Assembly: GCA_023433585.1 (NCBI GenBank)
Contig: JAEZCL010000052.1
Coordinates: 1-21,189 of the forward strand
Direction of reading: 5' to 3'
Source: Pseudomonadota bacterium
GTDB lineage: Bacteria > Pseudomonadota > Alphaproteobacteria > Caulobacterales > Caulobacteraceae
DNA length: 21,189 nt
Of this stretch, positions 1 through 6,507 are shown one piece after another. Position 1 is the stretch's first letter. The number at the start of each line of letters is the position of its first letter. The position numbers and the translations under genes were made by a program. The notes under the pieces were generated by a model that saw nothing but the letters and a program-made list of their open reading frames with translations, ran no database searches and had not been told where the DNA came from.

Positions 1-39
1 CTCCTCCATGGTCGGTTCCTGGGCGGATTGATCGGTCAT
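1..39 (-). CDS. popZ: PopZ (DUF2497) polar organizing protein, N-terminal fragment
   Basis: Only the first 13 codons are in the window; the gene runs off the left edge. They read MTDQSAQEPTMEE, which matches the conserved start of Caulobacter PopZ as I remember it (MSDQSQEPTMEE followed by ILASIRRIISED). PopZ self-assembles at the cell poles and anchors the ParB/parS centromere and cell-cycle regulators. The gene lies downstream of tolC on the same strand, the neighbourhood I recall in Caulobacter. A G-rich stretch 6 bases before the ATG is a poor ribosome binding site. The call rests on a short but distinctive match plus gene order. Confidence 0.8.
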   Translation of the reverse strand, partial: MTDQSAQEPTMEE

Positions 40-192
40 GGCGAACCCCCGAAACGGCCGGTCAGTATGTTTTGCGTCAACAGGACGTACGCCGCGCGGC
101 ATGTCCGCCCCAGCGCCTCTCGTCGCACTTAGAGGGCCGGGAATCAACGCTCGTTTTCGCCGCGCAGGAGAATCCGCACGCTCGGCCTGAAA
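40..192. other. popZ upstream region, intergenic
   Basis: These 153 bases between the tolC stop and the popZ start hold no credible gene. They contain two GANTC sites (141-145 and 170-174), the target of the CcrM methyltransferase that times transcription in Caulobacterales, and a TTGACG hexamer on the minus strand (75-80) without a convincing -10 partner. The popZ promoter is presumably here but I cannot place it. Confidence 0.4.
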
Positions 193-1773
193 TCATTCGC
201 CAGGCGCCGTGCGCACCACTTCGGACTTCAGCTGCGTGTCGATCGGCGCGTCCACCTGGTCGTTGGCGGGCATGATCGACGGGGCGGCGATGCGGTCGAT
301 GGCCTCGATCACCCCGTCCCAGGGCAGGCCGCCCCGGTTGCGCACCCGCTGGAAATTCGCGGCCGGATCATAGACGTCCAGCGACGAGTCCAGATGGCGG
401 CCCTCCAGCCGGCCCATGGCGGCCAGCAGCGCGGCCTGGGCGACATAGTGGTTGCGCCGCGCGGTCACCAAATTCACCTCGGCCGAGCGCAGCTCCAGCT
501 CCTGGTTCAGCACGTCCAGGGTGGTGCGCAGGCCCACCTGGGCTTCCTGGCGCACACCCTCGGCGGCGATGCGGGCGGCGCGCACCGCCTCCTCGCCCGC
601 CTGCAGCGACGACCGGGCCGAAACCATTTGCGCATAAGCGGCGCTGACCGTGCGCAGCACCTCGCGGCGCTCGCCCTCCACATTGATCTGGGCCGCGTTG
701 GCCTCCTCCAGCGCCTGGGCCACGCGCGAGCGGTTCAGGCCGCCGGTGAACAGGGGCACCGAGACGTTGGCGGTGACGTTCAGGCTGGTGCGGTCGAAGG
801 GATCGAAGTCCCTCAGCCCGCTGGTCCCGCCATAGCTGGCGTTCAGGCTGGCCGACGGCAGATACTGGCTGCGGGCCGACGCCACCCGCGCCTCGGCGCC
901 GCGCAGACGGTATTCGGCGGCGATCAGATTGGGGTTCTCGGCCAGGCCCACGTCCAGCGCCGCGTCGAAATCGACGGGCACGCCCGGCAGGGGCGGCGGG
1001 GTCTCCAGGTTGGTCGGCGTCTGGCCCACCACGGCGGCATAGGCGGCGCGGCTGACCGACAGCTGGGCCTGGGCGATGGCCAGATCGGATTCGGATTGCG
1101 CCAGGCGCGCCTCGGCCTGGGCCACGTCGGTGCGGGTGATCTCGCCCACCTCGAAGCGGGCGCTGGCTTCTTCAAGCTGGCGGCGCAGAACCTGCAGATT
1201 CTCCTGACGGATGTTCAGGATCTCCATGTCGCGCTGAACGTCCACATAGGCCTGGATCACGCCTTGCAGCACCGACTGTTCGACAGCCCGCAGGCCCTCG
1301 CGGCCGGCCAGCACGCTCGCCTCGGCCGCATTGATGCCGTGCGCCAGGCGCCCGCCGGTATAGAGGGTTTGCGACAGGCCCACGCTGACGCTGCCGGAAT
1401 TGGTCTCACGCGCCGCGCCGCCGCTGGTGAAGGCCGCGCCCGGAATGGTCCCGGTGGCGTCCGCGATCCCGTCGCCGTCCGTATCGATGGGCACCGGAAT
1501 GTCGGGGATCGCCCCGCCGCCGCCGGTCGAGCCGTAGTTGCGGGTGTAGGAGGCCCCAACCGAGGCGTCCACGTTCGGCCGCAGCCCCGCGCGCGCCTGC
1601 ACATAGGTCTCGTCCAGCGCCCGCTGGCTGGCCCGCTGGGCCAGCAGCGTCGGATTGGTCTGATAGGCCAGGGCTATGGCGTCCTGCAGCGAATCCGCCG
1701 CAACCGGGCCGGCCAGGGTCGTCATCAGGGCCAGAGCGGCGGCGGAAGCCAGCGCGCGGGTACGTCTCACCAT
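193..1773 (-). CDS. tolC: TolC/RsaF-family outer-membrane efflux channel
   Basis: A 526-residue outer-membrane channel of the TolC family, the trimeric exit duct for RND pumps and type I secretion. Residues 1-26 are a signal peptide ending near PVAA/DS. The mature protein has the two TolC repeats, each with a coiled-coil hairpin: one around 140-250 and a second around 290-460, with the typical (L/F)xxGG strand motifs LYTGG (137-141) and LFTGG. The start is supported by GAGGA about 6 bases before the ATG. Oddity: residues 97-105 read DTDGDGIAD, a DxDxDGxxD calcium-loop motif, in a Gly-rich insert (81-125) where an extracellular beta-loop is expected. Its position beside popZ recalls Caulobacter rsaF, so both general efflux and protein secretion are possible. 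Confidence 0.93.
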   Translation of the reverse strand: MVRRTRALASAAALALMTTLAGPVAADSLQDAIALAYQTNPTLLAQRASQRALDETYVQARAGLRPNVDASVGASYTRNYGSTGGGGAIPDIPVPIDTDGDGIADATGTIPGAAFTSGGAARETNSGSVSVGLSQTLYTGGRLAHGINAAEASVLAGREGLRAVEQSVLQGVIQAYVDVQRDMEILNIRQENLQVLRRQLEEASARFEVGEITRTDVAQAEARLAQSESDLAIAQAQLSVSRAAYAAVVGQTPTNLETPPPLPGVPVDFDAALDVGLAENPNLIAAEYRLRGAEARVASARSQYLPSASLNASYGGTSGLRDFDPFDRTSLNVTANVSVPLFTGGLNRSRVAQALEEANAAQINVEGERREVLRTVSAAYAQMVSARSSLQAGEEAVRAARIAAEGVRQEAQVGLRTTLDVLNQELELRSAEVNLVTARRNHYVAQAALLAAMGRLEGRHLDSSLDVYDPAANFQRVRNRGGLPWDGVIEAIDRIAAPSIMPANDQVDAPIDTQLKSEVVRTAPGE

Positions 1774-1852
1774 GACCAGTCCTCGAAAAAGCAGATGCGG
1801 GCGCGGCGTCGATCCACGCCCTGCGTGGTTTGCGGGACGCCCGCCCGTCGCG

Positions 1853-1896
1853 CCAGTTAAGTTTTTTTCACGCGGCCAGTTAAGCTTTTCACGCGG
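1853..1896. repeat. Tandem direct repeat upstream of tolC
   Basis: Two adjacent copies of CCAGTTAAG-(T/C)-T-run-CACGCGG, at 1853-1875 (23 bases) and 1876-1896 (21 bases). They differ by one substitution and by the length of the T run. They lie 80-125 bases upstream of the tolC start. On the tolC strand each copy carries TTAAC, the CtrA half-site sequence, but the spacing (19 bases between TTAAC units) does not fit the canonical TTAA-N7-TTAA. A regulatory role is inferred. Confidence 0.6.
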
Positions 1897-1929
1897 AACG
1901 TGACGGATTTCCGTCGCGCGCGCGAATGG

Positions 1930-2559
1930 TCACAGGGCGAACGCCGGCTCCGGCGCCATGCCCGGCAGCATGTCGGGCGCCGCGTCGAACAGTTCGCGCC
2001 GGGAAAAGCCCTCGCGGCCGCGCACATAAAGCACCGCCCGTCCCGCCGGGCCGAACCGCTCCACCACCGCCAGACGTCCGCCCGGCGCCAGCGCCGCCAG
2101 CCAGGCGTCCGGCCGCGCCGCCACGGCGCCTTCGCTGACGATCAGGTCATAGGCGTCGCCATGAGGCTGGTCGAAGGACGCCTTCACCGCCTCGACGCCC
2201 GCCTCGGCCAGGGCCGGACCCACCACGTCCAGAACTGCGGCGTCCGCGTCCTGGGCCGTCACGTTCAGGCCCATCTGAGCGAGGACCGCCGCCGCATAGG
2301 GCCCGCCGATGGCCAGCGCCCGCTCGCCCGGCCGGGCCTGGAGCGCGTTCAGCAGCTTGGCGACGTCGCGCGGCAGCATCAGCCGGCGCCCGCCCGCGAT
2401 CTCGACCTCGACCTCGGCATAGGCCGAGAACGCCCGGTCCGGCGCGCACAACCGCTCGCGCGGCGTGGCCGAGAGCGCGGCCTGAAGCGCGCGGTCGGTC
2501 ACGTCGTTCACGCGGACCTGGGAATCCACCATCATCTTGCGGGCGGCGGCGAAGTCCAT
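1930..2559 (-). CDS. Protein-L-isoaspartate O-methyltransferase-like protein
   Basis: A 209-residue protein with the overall shape of the Pcm family, which methylates isoaspartyl residues using S-adenosylmethionine. The N-terminus (MDFAAARKMMVDSQVR, then NDV) and the following Pro-Arg-Glu-Arg segment are typical of the alphaproteobacterial Pcm-like group found next to tolC. The SAM-binding motif I is degenerate: around residues 81-95 it reads ALAIGGPYAAAVLAQ rather than the usual acidic Gly-x-Gly-x-Gly loop. Activity as an isoaspartate methyltransferase is therefore doubtful and the function could have changed. It is transcribed toward tolC with a 156-base gap, so tolC probably has its own promoter. 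Confidence 0.8.
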   Translation of the reverse strand: MDFAAARKMMVDSQVRVNDVTDRALQAALSATPRERLCAPDRAFSAYAEVEVEIAGGRRLMLPRDVAKLLNALQARPGERALAIGGPYAAAVLAQMGLNVTAQDADAAVLDVVGPALAEAGVEAVKASFDQPHGDAYDLIVSEGAVAARPDAWLAALAPGGRLAVVERFGPAGRAVLYVRGREGFSRRELFDAAPDMLPGMAPEPAFAL

Positions 2560-2606
2560 GGGGGCTCGAATCCTCAGGTGAACGAAAGGGGCGGATAACT
2601 GCGCGC

Positions 2607-2636
2607 CTTATAGGTCCGCGCGCCACGCCCGGGCAA
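2607..2636 (-). promoter_or_regulatory. Candidate sigma-70-type promoter of the pcm-like gene
   Basis: On the minus strand TTGCCC (2631-2636) and TATAAG (2607-2612) are separated by 18 bases. The -10 element ends about 48 bases before the ATG of the pcm-like gene. Both hexamers are imperfect; read by eye only. Confidence 0.4.
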
Positions 2637-2746
2637 GGCCGTGAACGCCGACTCGCGATCGACGCCCAAATGGCGCGTTGCGGCGACGCGGGCGATCTGA
2701 TAGCGAACGCCCTCGCTCGCGCGACGGCCCTGTCCACGGGCCCGGC

Positions 2747-2820
2747 GGCCTGATGGCGGAGTGGTTACGCAGCGGACTGCAAATCCGTGTACGCCGGTTC
2801 GATTCCGGCTCAGGCCTCCA
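2747..2820 (+). tRNA. tRNA-Cys (anticodon GCA)
   Basis: A full cloverleaf can be folded by eye. The acceptor arm GGCCTGA (2747-2753) pairs with TCAGGCC, the anticodon loop reads CTGCAAA giving anticodon GCA for cysteine, the T-loop is GGTTCGATTCC, and CCA is encoded at 2818-2820. It converges on the RNA methyltransferase, whose stop codon begins only 5 bases after the CCA. Confidence 0.97.
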
Positions 2821-2824
2821 AACC

Positions 2825-3625
2825 TCACCCGAACCGCAAATGATGCAGGGCCACCGCGCCGGCGGCCGCCACGTTCAGGGAATCGAAGCCGCCGGCCATG
2901 GGGATGGCGACGGTGCGGCAGCGGGCCATGACGGCGGGCTCCAGGCCCGGCCCCTCGGCGCCCAGGACCAGGGCGGTGCGCCCGCCGGTACGCATGTCGC
3001 TCAGCCGGTCCCGTCCCGAAGGGCTGAGCGCCATGAGGGTGAAACCCGCGCCCTCCAGCGCATCCAGCATGGTCAGGGCGTTCAGGCCGGCGACGAAGGG
3101 GGTGCGCAGCGCCGCCCCCACCGACACCCGGATGGCCTTGCGATAGAGCGGATCACAGCAGCGGTCGTCCAGCAGCACCGCATGGGCGCCGAAGGCTGCG
3201 GCGTTGCGGAAGATCCCGCCCATGTTGTCGTGGTTGCCCACCCCGCAGACCGCCACGACCACGGCGTCCTCCGGCGCCTGGGCCAGCAGGGCCGCCAGGT
3301 CCGGCGCCTCGGGCCTGCGCCCCAGGGCCAGAATTCCGCGATGGATGGGGAACCCCGCCACCGCGTCCATCACCGCCTGGCCCGCCGCATAGACCGGCGT
3401 GTCCGGCCCCAGCCGCTCCAGCACCGGCCGCAGCGCCGCGACCCTCTGTTCCGCGATCAGCGCCGACACCGTGCGGCAGCGCGAAGCCTCCGACGCCAGC
3501 ACGTTCAGCACCACCGCCCCCTCGGCCACGAACAGGCCGCGGCGGCCGGTCAGATCCCGCTCTCGGATGTGGCGATAGTCCGCCACGCGCGGATCGTCGG
3601 GAGAAAGAATCGGGATGGGCGCCAT
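2825..3625 (-). CDS. SpoU/TrmH-family RNA 2'-O-methyltransferase
   Basis: A 266-residue SPOUT-class enzyme that transfers a methyl group from S-adenosylmethionine to a ribose 2'-OH of rRNA or tRNA. All three family motifs are present: motif 1 at 131-146 (NHDNMGGIFRNAAAFG), motif 2 at 219-227 (LVLGAEGPG) and motif 3 at 241-254 (IPMAGGFDSLNVAA), which form the knotted cofactor site. Motif 1 has NHDN where many members have NPxN. The N-terminal third, ahead of the knot, would bind the RNA. The target nucleotide cannot be told from sequence. It looks monocistronic, convergent with tRNA-Cys. The ATG is preceded by an imperfect inverted repeat (GGTTTACG/CGTTAACC, about 3626-3645) that could be an operator. 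Confidence 0.9.
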   Translation of the reverse strand: MAPIPILSPDDPRVADYRHIRERDLTGRRGLFVAEGAVVLNVLASEASRCRTVSALIAEQRVAALRPVLERLGPDTPVYAAGQAVMDAVAGFPIHRGILALGRRPEAPDLAALLAQAPEDAVVVAVCGVGNHDNMGGIFRNAAAFGAHAVLLDDRCCDPLYRKAIRVSVGAALRTPFVAGLNALTMLDALEGAGFTLMALSPSGRDRLSDMRTGGRTALVLGAEGPGLEPAVMARCRTVAIPMAGGFDSLNVAAAGAVALHHLRFG

Positions 3626-3709
3626 GGTTTACGCCCCGTTAACCAAATCGCCTGATTCAGGGGCGGTCTTCATTCTTTCGGAGACACCCACCATCACCGA
3701 ACTGCCTTC

Positions 3710-3736
3710 AGCCCGGCTTCGTCGCCGGGCTTTTTT
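3710..3736 (+). terminator. Rho-independent terminator, plus strand, no assigned gene
   Basis: AGCCCGGC (3710-3717), loop TTCGTC, GCCGGGCT (3724-3731), then a run of six T ending at 3736. The 8-bp GC-rich stem with a U-tract is textbook. The T-run is on the plus strand only, yet no plus-strand gene precedes it: the gene to the left is on the minus strand. It may end a short RNA starting within about 3626-3690, or catch readthrough from tRNA-Cys. Confidence 0.8.
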
Positions 3737-3795
3737 CTTGCGCGGAAAAGGGGCTCGGTCGAGGCCGTCTAGCACCAGCGCCGACCGAGCCGAGA

Positions 3796-3891
3796 CTAGC
3801 GCAGGACCGCCAGCACGAAGGCGCCGGTCACCAGCATCGCCAGGGTGGCGAAGAAATGACGGTGGATGAAAAGCAGAACACGTCCGCCCAT
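3796..3891 (-). CDS. Possible 31-residue single-span membrane peptide
   Basis: A short frame encoding 31 residues: a charged start (MGGRVLLFIHRHF) followed by one hydrophobic stretch (ATLAMLVTGAFVLAVL) and a final Arg, as expected of a small inner-membrane protein. A weak GAG-containing ribosome binding site lies about 9 bases upstream. It is the only credible frame between the RNA methyltransferase and the amidohydrolase. Its homologs are unknown to me, and chance hydrophobic frames of this length do occur in GC-rich DNA. Confidence 0.4.
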   Translation of the reverse strand: MGGRVLLFIHRHFFATLAMLVTGAFVLAVLR

Positions 3892-3972
3892 CGGAATCAC
3901 TCGACATGCACATGCGGCCCCCGGCCGCCTCGAAACCGATATGCGAGAGCCATAAGGCGCGAAAAGGACGCG

Positions 3973-3997
3973 GTGAACGCATCTGCGTGAACGAATC
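3973..3997. repeat. Short direct repeat in the 3892-4036 spacer
   Basis: GTGAACGCATC (3973-3983) and GTGAACGAATC (3987-3997) are 11-base copies with one mismatch and a 14-base period, about 80-105 bases upstream of the possible 31-residue peptide. Otherwise I see nothing recognisable in 3892-4036. Confidence 0.4.
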
Positions 3998-4036
3998 GTG
4001 AGGCGCCGTGAAGCTCCGACGAGAATGACGGCTTGC

Positions 4037-5239
4037 TCAAGCCGCGCCCGTCCGCGCCTCGACAATACGGCTGAACACCTCGGCCGCCACGGGCAGCAGC
4101 GCGTCGTTGAAGTCATAGGCGGTCTGGTGGACCATCGGCCCGCCCACGCCCAGGAACATGTAAGCCCCCGGCATGCGCTCCAGCATGTAGGCGAAGTCGT
4201 CGGTGAAGGGATAGGGTTTGGCGTCCCGCAGCACGGCCGCCTCGCCCAGAACCGCCACACAGGCTTCGGCGGCGGCCCGCGCCTGTTCCGGCGCATTGAT
4301 GCACGGGGGCACGCCCGCCATGACGCGCGGCGTCACCTCGCAGCCGGTCATGCGGGCCACGCCCTCGCAGATCGCCTCCAGCCGCGACCATAGAGCCTCG
4401 ATCACCTCGGGCGAGGTGGCGCGCAGGGTCCCCGCCAGGCCGGCTTCGTGCGGCACCACATTGTGCGAAGACCCGGCCTGAAGCTTGGTGACCGTAATCA
4501 GGGCCGGCTCCATGGGGTCCACATGGCGCCCGACGATGGAGGATATCTCGCCCGCCACGCGCACGGCGGCCTGCAGGGGGTCGCGCACCTTGTGCGGCGC
4601 CGCGCCGTGCCCGCCCTCGCCCCTGATGTCGATCTCCCAGACCTTGTAGCCGGTCAGGGTCGGGCCGGCCCGCACCATGGCCTGGCCGAACGGCAGCAGC
4701 GGCATGTTGTGATAGGCGTAGATCTCATCACAGGGATAACGCTCGAACAGGCCGTCCTCGATCATGGCTTTCGCGCCCAGGCCCGTCTCTTCGGCGGGCT
4801 GAAAGATCAGCACCACCCGGCCCCGGGCGGGCGGATGGGCGGCCAGATGCCGCGCCACGCCCATCAGGGTCGCGGTGTGTCCGTCATGGCCGCAGGCGTG
4901 CGAGACGCCCGGGGTGCGCGAGGCGTGGTCCGCGCCGCTGTCGTCATTCATGGGCAGGGCGTCCAGATCCGCCCGCAGGCCGATGGACGGCCCCTCGCCT
5001 CGCCCCTCGATCACCGCCGCCACGCCCGCGCCGCCTATGCCCGCTTCGGGCGACAGGCCCAGGCCGCGCAGGGTTTCAAACACGATGCCGGCGGTGCGTG
5101 ATTCCTGGCCGGACAGTTCGGGATGGGCGTGGAAATCCCGCCGCCACGCGGTCATGTCGGGCGTCAGGGCGTCGATGGCGGGCGTCAGAACAGGGGCGGC
5201 GAGTGTCATGAGCGTATCCAATAATCCGGCCCCAGCCAT
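4037..5239 (-). CDS. M20-family metal-dependent amidohydrolase (hippurate hydrolase-like)
   Basis: A 400-residue enzyme of the M20D peptidase/amidohydrolase family, which hydrolyses N-acyl amino acids or related amides with a divalent-metal centre. Metal ligands are visible: Cys116 and His118 in ACGHDGH, Glu150-Glu151 in PAEET, His177 in AYHNMP, and a C-terminal His in MVHQTAYDF. The dimerisation insert begins near GGHGAAPH (209-216). The N-terminal WRRDFHAHPELSGQE segment is typical. The start at 5239 is favoured by AGAGG 4 bases upstream (5244-5248); Met11 is an alternative. It follows the MFS gene by 36 bases on the same strand and may be the last gene of that operon. The substrate is unknown. 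Confidence 0.92.
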   Translation of the reverse strand: MAGAGLLDTLMTLAAPVLTPAIDALTPDMTAWRRDFHAHPELSGQESRTAGIVFETLRGLGLSPEAGIGGAGVAAVIEGRGEGPSIGLRADLDALPMNDDSGADHASRTPGVSHACGHDGHTATLMGVARHLAAHPPARGRVVLIFQPAEETGLGAKAMIEDGLFERYPCDEIYAYHNMPLLPFGQAMVRAGPTLTGYKVWEIDIRGEGGHGAAPHKVRDPLQAAVRVAGEISSIVGRHVDPMEPALITVTKLQAGSSHNVVPHEAGLAGTLRATSPEVIEALWSRLEAICEGVARMTGCEVTPRVMAGVPPCINAPEQARAAAEACVAVLGEAAVLRDAKPYPFTDDFAYMLERMPGAYMFLGVGGPMVHQTAYDFNDALLPVAAEVFSRIVEARTGAA

Positions 5240-5275
5240 AGCACCTCTGTCCCGCCAGACCAGCGGCGGGGCCGG

Positions 5276-6484
5276 TCAGCCCGTCTGTGCGGCCCGTTCT
5301 CCCGCCTCTTCCGCGCGCGCGGACGGCCACAGGGCCGCGATCAGCAGCAGCACCGCCGCCAGGCCGTAAGGTGCGCCATATGACAGCTGATACAGACCCG
5401 TGCCGATGATTGGACCCGCCATGGCGCCCAGGCCCTGGGCCGCGCCCACGGCGCCCGCCGCCGCGCCCTGTTCATGGCTGTCCACTGCATTGGCCGCCAG
5501 GGCCGACAGCGACGGATAGACCCAGCCCATGCCCGACGCCGCGACCATGTAGGCGATCCACAGCCCAAGCGTGGTGTCGGCCGCCAGGACCGCGCCGAAT
5601 CCCACGGCCCCCGTCACGGCCCCGACCCGCACGAACCGCAGCGGCGGCCAGTCCAGGCGCCTCAGGATCATCTGCGACACGAACAGGGCCGCCCCCACCA
5701 GCGCCAGGGCGATCCCCGCCGCGCGCGCCGCCCCGGCCGGGTCCAGTCCCAGCCGGTCCAGGGCGTAGAACCCCACCACCACCTGGGCGACCATGACGCT
5801 GAACATGGCGACGAAGGCGGTGCAGACCGCGCGCCGAATGCGGCGGTCGCCCAGCTTCAGGGCCGAAGCCCGGCGGGCTTCATGACCCGTGTCCGACGGC
5901 AGGAAGCGCCAGACCGCCAGCAGCGCCAGCACCGGCAGGACAGCGACGACATAGAGCGAAACGCTGAGGCTCCACGCCGCCAGGAGCCCCGCCGCGCCCG
6001 GTCCGACGACCATGCCCACGGCGTTGGAGGCGCCGATGGCGGCCATGCCGCGCGCCCGTTGCGCAGGCGGAACATGATCGGCCACCAGCGCGGCGCACAC
6101 CGGCGGAACCGCAGCGTAGAAGGCGCCGACCAGGGTGCGGCCCAGCACCATGCCGAGGAAACTTATCGGGACGGCGGGCGCCAGGCTGAGGGTCATCCCC
6201 ATGAACAGCGCCAGGAAAGCGTAGCTGGCCGCGAATCCGGTCAGGGCCGTCACCAGCACGCGCCTGCGCCCCAGCCGGTCGCTGCGCGCGCCCCAGAAGC
6301 GCGACATCAGCATCCAGGCCAGGCCCGCCGCCGTCACCGCCGTCCCCACATGCCAGGGCTGGAGCCCCAGCAGCCGCGCCATGGGGCCGATCACGGCCAC
6401 GAAGGCCATCATGGCCATGCTGCCGACGCAGGCGGTGAACATCAGCGGCTTGAGGCTGAACGCTGCGACGGGCGATGGAGGCAA
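5276..6484 (-). CDS. MFS transporter, 12-span exporter type
   Basis: A major facilitator superfamily permease of about 402 residues with roughly 12 hydrophobic segments. The loop after the second span carries the family signature (WGARSDRLGRRRVL), and GPGAAG in the fifth span resembles the exporter-type motif C, which points to efflux. I place the start at a TTG (6482-6484) because a strong AAAGGAG lies exactly 6 bases before it. An upstream in-frame GTG at 6511 would overlap the histidine kinase stop as GTGA and give 411 residues, but has no ribosome binding site. Co-transcription with the two-component genes suggests regulated export. Siderophore export (EntS-like) is possible from the divergent ent operon but not shown. 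Confidence 0.9.
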   Translation of the reverse strand: MPPSPVAAFSLKPLMFTACVGSMAMMAFVAVIGPMARLLGLQPWHVGTAVTAAGLAWMLMSRFWGARSDRLGRRRVLVTALTGFAASYAFLALFMGMTLSLAPAVPISFLGMVLGRTLVGAFYAAVPPVCAALVADHVPPAQRARGMAAIGASNAVGMVVGPGAAGLLAAWSLSVSLYVVAVLPVLALLAVWRFLPSDTGHEARRASALKLGDRRIRRAVCTAFVAMFSVMVAQVVVGFYALDRLGLDPAGAARAAGIALALVGAALFVSQMILRRLDWPPLRFVRVGAVTGAVGFGAVLAADTTLGLWIAYMVAASGMGWVYPSLSALAANAVDSHEQGAAAGAVGAAQGLGAMAGPIIGTGLYQLSYGAPYGLAAVLLLIAALWPSARAEEAGERAAQTG

Positions 6485-6490
6485 GAGCCG

Positions 6491-6497
6491 CTCCTTT
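6491..6497 (-). promoter_or_regulatory. Shine-Dalgarno that decides the MFS start
   Basis: AAAGGAG on the minus strand, 6 bases upstream of a TTG codon at 6482-6484. The alternative GTG start lies 5' of this site and would leave the strong site inside the coding region. Confidence 0.6.
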
Positions 6498-6507
6498 GAG
6501 AATGGTT

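Noticed and set aside
72..275. A 67-codon plus-strand frame between popZ and tolC
   Set aside because: It overlaps the tolC end, is Arg/Pro/Ala-rich, and has no ribosome binding site or recognisable family.
394..1860. A 488-codon plus-strand open frame opposite tolC
   Set aside because: It is antisense to a clear TolC gene and has low-complexity Gly/Ala/His/Arg composition without domains.
2574..2828. An open frame with NRTGVHGFAVRCVTTPPSG running across tRNA-Cys
   Set aside because: It is a translation of the complement of the tRNA gene, a frequent false protein.
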